Source: Rhopalosiphum padi (taxonomy: Eukaryota > Arthropoda > Insecta > Hemiptera > Aphididae). Taken from it: a stretch of 64,000 nucleotides of DNA. Under the pieces are notes generated by a model, which was not told the origin of the DNA, made no database searches, and saw only the letters and a list, made by a program, of their open reading frames with translations. Of this stretch, positions 58,801 to 64,000 are shown in pieces. The DNA lies in assembly GCF_020882245.1 (NCBI RefSeq), contig NC_083597.1, forward strand, positions 53,484,152-53,548,151, read 5' to 3'. Position 1 is the first letter of the stretch. The number at the start of each line of letters is the position of its first letter. The position numbers and the translations under genes are program-made.

Positions 58801-59935
58801 ATTTCGCAAGTTTAATATAATTTGGGTGTTTATTTACATTTTATTGAAAGATATTTCTTACGGAGTGCGGAATAATAACAAGCCTTTGACATACATTCTT
58901 TTAACCTTTTATTTTTTGAATTAACAGATTCAGAAGTAGAAGAATCATTTAAGTAATTTGTAATAATAATTTGAAATATAAACAACATACATTAATTTAC
59001 CGAATAAAATAATAATAAATACAAATGAATTACATGTATTATTTTATTTAGTAATTTTTATACCAGTGATATCAGTCAACAAAACATCTGCATTGTTTTT
59101 ATTGAAAATACCTGTTATTACTTTTAATGAACACATGATCTAAACACGAGAGCTATTGACCCTTTGATAATCTCGTAAAAACATGTAAAAAAGAAAAATA
59201 AACCGTGTACCGACAAAGAAATCTAGATAATCATTATTATTTGTATGAGCACCAATTTAATTTTAATGTCCCCAATTATAATAATTAAATTTGTATCAAA
59301 ATTTAAAACAATAAAAAACTTCTTTTTATGAGAGAATAAAAGTTATATTATCAATTGATGGCGACCTTTATATACATAATAAAATTATTGGCATATTATT
59401 GATTTTTTACGAGAGCTTTACTATATTATTTTATGAATAGCTAAAATCATAAAAATCCGCAATGAGATGTGTTATAACAAAGACCATCACTCCATTATTC
59501 ATTATTCATTATTCAAAGATGATAGAGTTTCATAAGATAATTTTATACAATTTAAATGTAATATTTTACTATTTTAACTACTTTATAGTTATAGATATGC
59601 ATTTCACATTACATAGTGAAATAAATACGCAACGGCTACAGCGCTATAGCACATAGCAACAAGTGGCTAACACGGCATTATAATATTATCTTACAATATT
59701 ACAATAATTAAAGCGATACAACTCAATATAATATTTATAATACATTATACACATTATAGTATGCATATAATTTAACTATCGATTTGTGTCTATTTCGTTC
59801 AGGGTACGAAATGTCTAGGATAATCTGTCAGAACCGAGACACGGGCGTTGAAGTGGATGCTGATCTGTGTCCTGGCGAAAGGCCAAACGGCAGCGATTTA
59901 TCTGTGGAGTGTAACAGCCAACCATGTCCTCCCAA
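11026..59935 (+). CDS. nolo: ADAMTS-like secreted matrix protein (ADAMTSL1/3, punctin/MADD-4/nolo group), joined gene model, 3' partial
   Basis: Joined coding sequence of six exons: 11026-11073, 39216-39278, 41135-41278, 44665-44892, 45506-45647, 59803-59935. All junctions are GT/AG and phases agree (0,0,0,0,1, then 2 at the open end), giving about 252 residues without a stop. Order seen: signal peptide (1 to about 30), TSR1 (about 40-88), ADAMTS cysteine-rich module (about 89-188), TSR2 (from about 193). No metalloprotease domain or HExxH motif is present, which is the mark of ADAMTS-like rather than ADAMTS proteins. The family is extracellular; C. elegans MADD-4/punctin organises neuromuscular synapses and guides muscle arms, and fly nolo is the insect relative. 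Assignment to the family is strong; one-to-one orthology with nolo is inferred. Protein normally carries more TSRs and an Ig or PLAC end, which would lie beyond the window. Confidence 0.85.
14148..14174 (-). repeat. End of an inverted-repeat (MITE-like) element, degraded
   Basis: The complement reads CATGATGATTCACCAATTA, which resembles the terminal repeat CAGAGTGATTCACCAAACA of the intact element at 48302-48957, with TA next to the end. The preceding DNA (from about 13880) shares the loosely similar phrase pattern of that family, but I cannot find the opposite end. Confidence 0.35.
16832..17018 (-). repeat. Two-copy 93-bp tandem duplication inside an open frame
   Basis: Two units with a 93-bp period, diverged by roughly a quarter. 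Landmarks are GCTTCTATAGAAT at 16846 and GCTTCTACAGAAT at 16939, and CATTTTTAAAACG near the end of each. 93 bp is 31 codons, and the minus-strand frame 17078-16788 (96 aa) stays open through both units, giving the repeated phrases PNNxKxFL and SVEAQDLS / SIEAKNLS. I recognise no family. It may be a fragment of a repeat protein gene or chance, and I do not call it a gene. Confidence 0.55.
18380..18830. other. GC-richer block with open frames on both strands, unclassified
   Basis: Overlapping frames of 107 aa (+, 18500-18823) and 92 aa (-, 18466-18744) sit in a CpG-richer patch. Neither has a domain I recognise, a splice context or a codon pattern that argues for coding. It could be a decayed transposon or a conserved non-coding element inside intron 1. 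Confidence 0.25.
19837..19874. repeat. (TA)n tract
   Basis: AT dinucleotide tract interrupted by two TG steps. Simple sequence only. Confidence 0.85.
20338..20361. repeat. (ATT)n microsatellite
   Basis: About seven to eight ATT units; read as poly-Tyr in a spurious frame on the + strand. Confidence 0.85.
27180..27640. promoter_or_regulatory. GC-rich complex block in intron 1, candidate regulatory element
   Basis: Complex, non-repetitive and GC-richer sequence following a G10 run at 27051-27060. Short frames on both strands (65 and 71 aa) show no domain. Such islands in a giant AT-rich first intron often hold enhancers or alternative promoters; this is inference from composition only. Confidence 0.25.
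30469..30510 (+). CDS. Possible alternative first coding exon (leader) of the ADAMTSL gene
   Basis: ATG followed by 13 codons, MPVEIAPNKLTPAL, ends exactly at a strong donor CTG|GTGAGTAT in phase 0, the phase needed by exon 2. Joined to exon 2 it would give LTPALLILSTVRA, a good signal-peptide core. An in-frame TGA lies just upstream, so this would be a true start. There is also an acceptor-like GTAG at 30434-30437, so it could instead be part of an internal non-coding exon. No homology supports it; it rests on phase, splice site and leader logic. Confidence 0.35.
31903..32610 (+). mobile_element. Ginger-like (integrase-type) DNA transposon remnant with TATA target duplication
   Basis: Terminal inverted repeats of about 45 bp: the left end TGTTACAGCGAATGTCCGCA and the complement of the right end TGTTACTGTGAATGTCTGCA differ at three of those 20 bases, and similarity runs on through AATTGGTGAGTGCTGACA. 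Both ends are flanked by TATA (31899-31902 and 32611-32614), a 4-bp target duplication as in Ginger elements. Motifs of the type TGTTGACATTCACT recur several times in both orientations near the ends. Inside, about 32114-32225 encodes a Cys-rich tail (CNCK...KCGCRN...CSSKCH...SCCN) like the C-terminus of integrase-derived KRBA2/SCAND3-like proteins. Only this tail survives, so the copy is non-autonomous. The family assignment is inferred; the repeats and duplication are seen directly. Confidence 0.75.
33503..33703. mobile_element. CpG-rich foldback (MITE-like) element
   Basis: Two arms of about 95-100 bp are inverted copies. Both arms contain CATACGCGACGTATCGTACGCG (written here as landmark at about 33525-33546 and its complement at about 33655-33676), followed by a Ccgt/GCGTTTT segment, CATACGCGCCA and GCGCTTTTCCCTCGCC-type sequence towards the centre. 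The ends resemble CCGTGTTACATGGGCG and the complement GGCCCGTTTCACGTGAGCG. I could not identify a target duplication. Because of the symmetry, similar open frames appear on both strands; they are not genes. Confidence 0.75.
34139..34161. repeat. (AAT)n microsatellite
   Basis: About seven AAT units at the edge of a GC-richer patch of intron 1. Confidence 0.85.
36983..37563 (-). mobile_element. Mariner/Tc1-type transposon, internally deleted
   Basis: Ends are inverted: the right end, complemented, begins CAGGGTGTCCCAAAAAGAAC, and the left end begins CAGCGTCCCAAAAATAATTC (two bases short). TA lies on each side, the IS630/Tc1/mariner target. The minus strand (about 37399-37240) encodes a transposase-like N-terminal helix-turn-helix: EIRVLVVKTFYQ, then APNVSSIRQIIKKL. 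About 100 bp further on the same strand reads GGQLNNIIFHT and a stop, like the C-terminal end of these transposases, so the catalytic DDE/D core has been deleted. It is a dead, MITE-like derivative. Confidence 0.75.
38157..38209. repeat. AT-rich palindrome
   Basis: TAAATATTTATAATATATAT and its complement lie face to face within about 50 bp, able to form a hairpin or cruciform. No terminal repeats of an element are visible. Confidence 0.6.
38680..39060. promoter_or_regulatory. GC-richer block just before exon 2, candidate intronic regulatory region
   Basis: Complex sequence of higher GC ends about 150 bp before exon 2. Open frames here (91 aa, +, 38720-38995) have no domain and do not join to exon 2 in frame through a recognisable donor. 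A regulatory role is a guess. Confidence 0.2.
39216..39278 (+). CDS. nolo: Coding exon 2: end of signal peptide and acidic linker
   Basis: 63 bp, 21 codons, phase 0 at both ends, between a pyrimidine-rich TTTTATTTTTCAG acceptor and a GTAAGT donor. It reads LILSTVRAWNSANSNTSYMDD. The first residues finish the hydrophobic core of the leader; the rest is a short hydrophilic linker with one N-glycosylation sequon (NTS), leading straight into TSR1 on exon 3. A second frame (starting at base 3) is also open here, but only the phase-0 frame fits the 48-codon exon 3. Confidence 0.8.
39279..41134 (+). other. Intron 2 (about 1.9 kb)
   Basis: Bounded by GTAAGT and ATAG. A TATA-like GTATATAAAG lies at about 39851 in a GC-richer patch. 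From about 40200 the sequence belongs to the decayed inverted-repeat family described at 40197-40402. No coding exon is seen. Confidence 0.75.
40197..40402. mobile_element. Probable degraded copy of the CAGAGTGATTC inverted-repeat family
   Basis: The right end GGTGAATATGCTTGGTGAAT plus TACACTCTG closely follows the right end of the element at 48302-48957 (GGTGAGAATGCTCGGTAAAT, CACTCTG). The left end could be TACAGAATGA at 40196-40205. The flanking dinucleotides do not both read TA, so the boundaries are tentative. Confidence 0.4.
41135..41278 (+). CDS. nolo: Coding exon 3: first thrombospondin type-1 repeat
   Basis: 144 bp, 48 codons, phase 0/0, after a T-tract plus ATAG acceptor and before a GTAATT donor. 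It encodes the core of TSR1: WSPWSEWSSC carries the WxxWxxWxxC C-mannosylation pattern and CSRTCDGG fits the protein O-fucosylation consensus CxxS/TCxxG. It continues with paired cysteines and RYKICNME, then exon 4 supplies the closing PCP. This matches the first TSR of vertebrate ADAMTSL1/3 (WGPWSECSRTCGGG, RYRTC) in spacing and residues. The fit to the family is clear. Confidence 0.93.
41279..44664 (+). other. Intron 3 (about 3.4 kb)
   Basis: Bounded by a GTAATT donor and a CTACAG acceptor. AT-rich throughout, with a somewhat GC-richer patch at about 44030-44120. I see no exon, RNA gene or clear mobile element. Confidence 0.8.
44665..44892 (+). CDS. nolo: Coding exon 4: end of TSR1 and ADAMTS cysteine-rich module
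   Basis: 228 bp, 76 codons, phase 0/0; acceptor TTTTTTCCTCTACAG, donor GTGAGA. It begins PCPDGLDFRAVQCSAYND, the diagnostic ADAMTS/ADAMTSL junction (human ADAMTSL1 has DFRAQQCSAHND here), and runs through a WHPYYDEESPC segment to DGTRCRLGSLDMCIDGVCQ, which corresponds to the family pattern D-G-T-R-C...D-M-C-x-x-G-x-C-Q. This is the most GC-rich and best conserved part of the window. Two longer frames on the other strand and in another frame here are shadows of this exon. Confidence 0.95.
44893..45505 (+). other. Intron 4 (613 bp)
   Basis: Short intron between the two halves of the cysteine-rich module, GTGAGA to CACAG. Nothing else is visible in it. Confidence 0.85.
45506..45647 (+). CDS. 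nolo: Coding exon 5: end of cysteine-rich module fused directly to TSR2
   Basis: 142 bp, phase 0 in and phase 1 out; acceptor TTTTTCACAG, donor GTGAGT. It reads RVGCNLEIGSKASVDECG then VCGGDGTSC, the standard end of the ADAMTS cysteine-rich module. Within the same exon, seven residues later, comes W195 and then CSVSCGGG (202-209), the opening of a second TSR with an O-fucosylation consensus. In vertebrate ADAMTS and ADAMTSL proteins a spacer domain of over 100 residues follows the CGVCxGDGxxC motif. Because both motifs lie in one uninterrupted exon, the spacer cannot be hidden in an unseen exon at this position. Confidence 0.93.
45752..46700 (+). repeat. Interspersed repeat, copy A
   Basis: Starts TTTTAGATTCTGAACGGAG and ends near CATTCAAATTTAACACATTC followed by AGTGACC. 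Copy B at 47328-48055 has the same start and end phrases in the same orientation with a different, shorter middle. The GATTCTGA near the start recurs inverted near the end of copy B (CACTGGTCAGAATCG), hinting at terminal inverted repeats. The phrase style is that of a high-copy aphid repeat; I cannot name the class. Confidence 0.6.
47328..48055 (+). repeat. Interspersed repeat, copy B
   Basis: Starts ATTTTAGATTCTAAGCGGAG, parallel to copy A, and ends with CAGAATCGTTTTTCATGTAC (copy A: CAGAAACGTTTTTCGTATAC), then TCAAATTTAACACACCTC and AGTGACCC. No open frame of substance is present. Confidence 0.6.
48302..48957. mobile_element. Non-autonomous inverted-repeat DNA element with TA target duplication
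   Basis: Left end CAGAGTGATTCACCAAACAT and complement of right end CAGAGTGATTTACCGAGCAT match at 17 of 20 positions. TA lies directly outside both ends (48300-48301, 48958-48959), as for Tc1/mariner-group insertions. The 656-bp interior is AT-rich with no transposase frame. Similar ends occur at about 14160, 40371-40402 and 61922-61955, so it belongs to a family. Confidence 0.7.
49070..49520. promoter_or_regulatory. GC-richer block in intron 5, unexplained
   Basis: Complex, CpG-containing sequence unlike the AT-rich DNA around it, with no persuasive frame, splice pair or repeat end. It might be an internal promoter (punctin genes in nematodes use internal promoters) or an enhancer; nothing in it proves either. 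Confidence 0.2.
49619..49644. repeat. (AT)n microsatellite
   Basis: About twelve uninterrupted TA units. Confidence 0.9.
56609..56765. mobile_element. Small hAT-type MITE inserted in the LINE reverse transcriptase
   Basis: Left end CAGGGGCGTATACAAGGGTG; complement of right end TAGGCACGTAAACAAAAAAA. Flanks ATTGGACC (56601-56608) and ATTGAACC (56766-56773) form an 8-bp target duplication with one difference, as for hAT elements. The LINE reading GSVLG on one side and GPIIFLL on the other rejoin when the insert and one duplicate are ignored, which confirms the boundaries independently. The element at 62612-62688 is a relative. Confidence 0.8.
57025..57659 (+). mobile_element. hAT transposon remnant with perfect 8-bp target duplication
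   Basis: Ends CAGTGCTTCTCAACGG and complement of right end CAGTGCTTCTCAACCT. Flanked on both sides by ATATAAAG (57017-57024 and 57660-57667), a perfect 8-bp duplication. The interior has G-rich segments near both ends, including a G12 run at 57107-57118. Plus-strand codons at 57304-57453 encode the C-terminal tail of a ZBED5-like hAT transposase. It splits the LINE between its NGFRP / GIENAL region and FLDLANAFD region. The low divergence of ends and flanks suggests it is among the younger insertions here. Confidence 0.9.
57304..57453 (+). pseudogene. hAT transposase C-terminal fragment (ZBED5-like)
   Basis: Forty-nine codons and a stop: ISALTNLITKKRNRLDI, then LRLHLTNFEPNVKKLALD and HQAQPSH. 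This corresponds to the end of the hAT dimerisation region of ZBED5/FAM200-like transposases, where F-S-A-L...K-x-R-N-R-L-D, L-R-L-x-L-T and K/HQAQPSH recur. The upstream catalytic part and zinc finger are absent from the 635-bp element, so it cannot make active transposase. Confidence 0.8.
58316..58779. mobile_element. Foldback element with arms of about 200 bp, inserted in the LINE
   Basis: The sequence is nearly symmetric about position 58548. Left landmarks ATACCCACATGTGTTGTCTC (58344), TGATGTTAG, GTAAGAATATTATCTA and TTGATATTATCATTTTAA (58501-58518) all recur inverted on the right, ending ACACATGTGGGTATAGC near 58755. LINE coding sequence resumes on both sides (KYKNYFTKL on one, FIKKKFKTELHN on the other), so this is an insertion. 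I could not fix the target duplication or class. Confidence 0.8.
59803..59935 (+). CDS. nolo: Coding exon 6: body of second TSR
   Basis: 133 bp, phase 1 in, phase 2 out; acceptor TATTTCGTTCAG and donor GTAAGT. It completes the split glycine and reads GYEMSRIICQNRDTG, then DLCPGERPNGSDLSVEC and NSQPCPPK. The C...C...C..QPCP ending is the normal close of a TSR, and NGS is an N-glycosylation sequon. It follows a 14.2-kb intron. A 152-residue open frame on the opposite strand across 59828-60286 is an antisense shadow. The next exon must start in phase 2 and would be expected to encode a Trp-rich TSR start; none is visible before 64000. Confidence 0.92.
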
Positions 59936-61619
59936 GTAAGTGAACATCAGTACTTTTATAATATATAATAATAAAACAATACATAAAACCCATACGATTA
60001 AAATATATATACATGTATTTATTATACACACGTTTACGTGATGACGGGTATGTGTGACTGTTTTATTCAGACGCCTCCGACACGTTTCATGCATTAAATA
60101 TGCAGCCTCCGGAAAAGCTGTGTTGCTTGGTGTGTGGATTTTCGTCGCGATTTTCTCGTCGGGTTCGATGCGGTCGAGGGTTATAGGTGTGGAGTGACGT
60201 AGGGGGGAAGGGCACAAGCTTAGAACACGTTGAAAGATTAAACGGTGTGTAGTGTCGCAAAAATGCTTTATCGCTAAGCTGAGCATAATAACCGCACCAT
60301 ATGGGATCCATGTGGGATTTTCGTAATTTTTTTATTTTTTTTTGTCGACAGCCGTCATGGCATGACTTAAGCAGCTTTCTCGATCCCCTTGTACATGTCT
60401 GAACAGCATCAACAACGTGTGTATGACACTTTTTTGTAGTTCAGTTTTAATGTATTCGTGTGAGGTGTTTGCCATATACTGGTGCAACCAAAGAATAAAA
60501 GACGTTAGAAAGAAAAAGATCGACCTGAATAAAAACAATTATCTACAAAAACTAATTAATAGTTAGTTCAATTTATGTTTTCTTCGGACCACAAATAATT
60601 TTTAGACGTAATATATCTTACAACTTTTTGAACCACGTAAACTAATGAGATTTTGACTGAAAAATATAAGTATATATTGAAACATAATACTATATTGATC
60701 AATATTAAAAATGCAAAACCATAGTATTATTAATTTTACATATATATTTTTAAATAAAACAAAATATATTTAGTTTTGATTTTTTAAACATTACATTTTT
60801 ATTCGTTGGGCGTTTACATTTTTTGACACATTTTGTTTTGTGAATGAGTTTCACGTTAAAAATTACCATTCACACTATGTTTAATTATGAAGTAAACATA
60901 AAATAATAAGTAGGTACATATTACAAAATATATGTTTTCCATACAATATCAACCAATTGTTCTTTTTTTTATCATTACTTATACTTACTAAGACAACAAG
61001 AACAACGACAATAAATATTAAATTTAATTACCAACATCACATATTGTAGTGTTGTTTAGTTAAAAGGTAAAATTCAGTTTAAAAAAGATAATAATAGTCA
61101 GTTTTATTTCAAATTATATTTATTAAACTACATATTAAGTAGGTACGGTTGTCATTCCATTTTCACTATTTTTTTTTAAAAGGCAAATTGTAAATCAGTA
61201 GAATTTTTAAGAAATCATCAAAGTAAGAAAAAAAAGACAGGCAAAACGTGAAACAGTATTACAACAGAAAATAAAAATACCATTTACCTTCCGAAATAGA
61301 TAGTCTGAGCAGGATTTTTAAGACATTATTTAAAGTTACAATGCATGTATATAAGCACTCAATTATTTTAGTATTTTCTCGTTTACGTTTGAATAATAAA
61401 CATAATATTTATTTTTATTTTCAATGACATAAATATTATTATTAATTGTATATAATTATCTGTGAATTATAATATATTTATAACAAGTACATAAACATTA
61501 TATAAGTAAAATTAATATTACGATTTGTAATTATTCTGAATCATAGTATAAGAAGTAATATAGGTATATTTTATTTTTCAACTATGATTATATTTTTTTG
61601 TTATTGACAATATGAATGT

Positions 61620-61955
61620 ATCAATTTTACATTTTATTATTAGACCATTTATTTTTATTTTTAATAAGTGAATTTTAATAACTTAGAAACTATTCGTTCA
61701 AATTTTGATTTAGATATATCGATATTTTCAAATATATCATCTGCTTAACACTATATAAAAATAGGCTGATTCTCATATGAATGAAAACAATTGGCAATAT
61801 TACAATTTACAACAGTAAACTTCTTACATGATATAAAAACTGAAATATGGTTCTTTAATATAATAATTTATTAAACATTTAAAAAATCACAATTTACATA
61901 CATTCTTTATTCGTAAAAAAATTATCGTGAGCATACTAAACGAATCACCCAATAT
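61620..61955. repeat. Degraded relative of the inverted-repeat element at 48302-48957
   Basis: The right end GTGAGCATACTAAACGAATC plus ACCC loosely follows GGTGAGAATGCTCGGTAAAT plus CACTC of the intact element, and the preceding phrases (GAAACTATTCGTTCAAATTT) parallel its interior. The left end is not identifiable. Confidence 0.35.
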
Positions 61956-62611
61956 TATATCATGGTTTTTAGTGGTATTGTGATTATTTTAATGTAAGTC
62001 AGATTGTTATTAAATTGTTTATATATTATGTGTTTGTTTTTAAATTTAAAAATGTAAACGGTTTTGTATAATATATAAATTTCGGTTTTCGTTTCCTCTT
62101 TAGGGAATAGCGATGGAAAAATATTAAATATAGTTTTGAAACTTATATCTTGGTTTTTAAATAACATGATTCATCCACTGTGACATAGTTTTGCGAAAAA
62201 AATGTATTATTATTTATTTTAAGGTGTCTATGTTTTGGATAGATTATTTATGGTAGAAATTACATATCTAGTTATAGAATCAAAATACGTATTTTAATAC
62301 ATTTTTAAATAATAAAATAGCAAAATATTATATTTTCATGTTGAAAATACCTACTTTTATTCGTAATTATCTTTTAGTCTAAAATTATTATTATTAATAT
62401 TCCAATGATATTCTAAAAAAATATTATCAGACATTCTATAAATTTAGTATCATTATTATTTATCATCGTTTTACGATACCTACAATTTTTCAGAATTAAT
62501 AGCACAGAATAATATCTAAGCATAATATTATACCTTTTCACTGATCCACTACTGATGTTCAAATACTTCAAATCTTAAAAATATATGTTTAATCAAACAA
62601 ATGTATAAAAT

Positions 62612-62688
62612 TAGCCACGTATACAAAATATAATTTCGGGGGGGGGGGGGGGGGGGAATGAACCCCAACACCCCTGTATACGTGCCTG
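62612..62688 (-). mobile_element. Miniature hAT-type element (77 bp) with G19 run
   Basis: Complement of right end CAGGCACGTATACAGGGGTG and left end TAGCCACGTATACAAAATAT. Flanks TATAAAAT (62604-62611) and TATAGAAT (62689-62696) make an 8-bp duplication with one difference. It resembles the element at 56609-56765, in inverted orientation: both have GTATAC in the ends, then GGGTGTTxxGGGGTTCA and a C/G run. A run of 19 G lies at 62638-62656. Confidence 0.65.
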
Positions 62689-64000
62689 TATAGAATATAA
62701 AAAATAAACTTATTTGTATCTTAAATATAAAAACAAATATTAAATAAAATAACAACGGTATCTGCACCAGTGTAGCAGTGCTAAACAAACAGTTCTTGCA
62801 TTCAATCGTATGACATAAAGTCTTATTCATATGCTTTAGCGTTTAATCTCTTTTATTTTAAATAAATGGTTTATATTTGTTGAATAAAATTTACATGATT
62901 CCTAATCACAACTTACTTTATATACTTTAGGTATAAAACATAACAATTTAATCAAATTATAATATAATGATAGGTGCTTATTATTATTTATTTAATCAAA
63001 TATGCTAATTATCTATGCCAATTGCCAACTTTATTTATGTAAAAAATCATATGATATGAGGTTTAACTAATAACTACTGTCTGTAAGTCTTGTTATATGA
63101 CAGTTTATTAAAATACTATTATATATTTAATGTCTTCAACTTAATGTTAGTATTTAGTAACTATAAAGTTGGTATCAACGTAATCGATTGCTTCTGAGTT
63201 ATTTAGGACATTGAAATTAATAAATAAAAATATTTGAATTTTTTTGAAGTTATTTTCGAAATTGTCAACATTAACTGAACCAATAAATTGTTTGAACGTA
63301 TACGAAATATTTTGAGGAAACAATTTTAATTTCTTTTCGTTACTTTAATTCCCGCTCAAAGTATAATGATTTTTTGTTGTGTCTAGCCTTTATAACACGA
63401 AAGTCTAGTATTATAATTGTCCTCGTTTTAATAACTACTATAAAAGCTATTATATAAACTATAAAGTATCGTTAGATCACAGTAAATTGAATCTCAGTAA
63501 GTTTAAGTAAATGTAATTTCCTAACCAATTCCCTTTGTACTTGGTTTACATCTAATCGAAATATTTCAAAAGCAAAATATTACTGTAGTTGACTAAATTT
63601 AGATCGATTCTCCACTACAGTAATAGCCTATAAGTATGTTCGTATCATAAATTATAAACACTGTCAATTTAATATTAAAGATAATTAATTTATCGATTAT
63701 AATGTATAAATATTAAATACATATTATGTATGTATGAATAAACACATTTTAAATATAAAAAAATTATACAAATAATAATTTAAGAATTAAATATTATCAT
63801 AGGACATATAGATAATGGCAATTTATATTTCCATAACATAACAAAAAATATAAAGAATCAGAATTCAAAAAAAGGTATTTTTTATAATGAAAAATAAAGT
63901 TATATTTTATACTAAACATAATTTTAAATTTGATTTATATAGTTTGAATTTTAAAATGATAGAGAATGTTATGATTATTATAATTATTGGGACAGTTGAT

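Larger units (their letters stand above)
56400..59530 (-). mobile_element. Decayed APE-type LINE (non-LTR retrotransposon) ORF2, broken by three insertions
   Basis: Read on the minus strand, with frameshifts and stops, ORF2 landmarks appear in the correct order. Endonuclease: NMPIILLCI-stop-RSPSID (about 59395-59350), GDIKIKL (about 59270) and SCLDHVFIKS (about 59150-59120). Linker: LKECMSKA and then GTSNSLNNFFINVGKNL (about 58170-58120). Reverse transcriptase: DHFKLAKSNYYI, FSKIIEKIIKER (about 57780), VFLDLANAFDSI with the catalytic-type Asp (about 56965-56925), YGVP-stop-GSVLG (about 56810-56775), GPIIFLL (56608-56588) and DGTCSLFIDSS (about 56540). Elements at 56609-56765, 57025-57659 and about 58316-58779 interrupt it. 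The 3' limit may reach about 56130. It is clearly dead. The clade (Jockey/CR1-like) is not resolved. Confidence 0.85.
45648..59802 (+). other. Intron 5 (about 14.2 kb), rich in nested transposon relics
   Basis: Bounded by GTGAGT and TTCAG, interrupting TSR2 in phase 1. It contains two copies of one interspersed repeat, a TA-flanked inverted-repeat element, and a LINE with three insertions, listed separately. A GC-richer patch at about 49070-49520 has no explanation. 49600-56100 is AT-rich with microsatellites and shows nothing else. Confidence 0.8.
59936..64000 (+). other. Intron 6 (5' part), continuing past the window
   Basis: Starts with a GTAAGT donor. A GC-richer patch at about 60060-60480 contains frames of 68-74 aa on the minus strand with no domain. 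I searched for a phase-2 exon starting a TSR (Trp followed by CSxxCGGG) and saw none. The rest is AT-rich, with two MITE-like relics. Confidence 0.75.

Noticed and set aside
59828..60286. 152-aa minus-strand frame, the longest in the window
   Set aside because: It overlaps exon 6 in antisense and its remainder has no family features; exon 6 is supported by TSR cysteines and splice sites.
60332..60538. 68-aa minus-strand frame with Lys-rich end
   Set aside because: No domain, no splice partner and a poly-T derived end; probably chance in a GC-richer intron patch.
1..64000. CRISPR arrays, operons, riboswitches or prophage-like modules
   Set aside because: No spaced direct repeats or compact gene runs; composition and spliced exons show eukaryotic nuclear DNA.

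Overview
This window looks like aphid (Hemiptera, Aphididae) nuclear DNA. It is very AT-rich, is full of short ATAATATTAT-type palindromes and decayed transposons, and carries one multi-exon metazoan gene with canonical GT/AG splice sites. There is no bacterial-style gene packing. Almost all long open frames fall in low-complexity DNA or lie antisense to real exons. The aphid assignment is an inference from composition, repeat style and insect-like protein sequence.

The only host gene I can support is on the + strand: the 5' part of a secreted ADAMTS-like extracellular-matrix protein (ADAMTSL1/3, punctin, MADD-4, Drosophila nolo group). Six coding exons join without breaking frame: 11026-11073, 39216-39278, 41135-41278, 44665-44892, 45506-45647 and 59803-59935. 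They give about 252 residues: a signal peptide split by a 28-kb intron, a first thrombospondin type-1 repeat (TSR), an ADAMTS-type cysteine-rich module, then a second TSR. No ADAM-TS spacer domain lies between the last two. The gene continues beyond the window; no further exon is recognisable from 59936 to 64000. A second possible leader exon, 30469-30510, also splices in phase onto exon 2 and would complete an alternative signal peptide.

Layout: 1-11025 is upstream or 5' non-coding DNA with CpG-rich blocks and microsatellites. 11074-39215 is the giant intron 1, holding a Ginger-like DNA transposon remnant with TATA target duplication (31903-32610), a CpG-rich foldback element (33503-33703), a mariner-type deletion derivative (36983-37563) and a 93-bp tandem duplication (16832-17018). 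Introns 2-4 are short. Intron 5 (45648-59802) is a transposon graveyard: two copies of one interspersed repeat, a TA-flanked inverted-repeat element, and a decayed APE-type LINE on the minus strand that was hit by three later insertions (two hAT-type elements with 8-bp target duplications, and a foldback element). The DNA after exon 6 holds another tiny hAT-type element whose sequence matches one of those.

The mobile elements are inactive relics and do not form a functional system with the host gene. The most interesting points are the spacer-less ADAMTSL architecture, the possible alternative leader exon, and the nested-insertion record inside the LINE.
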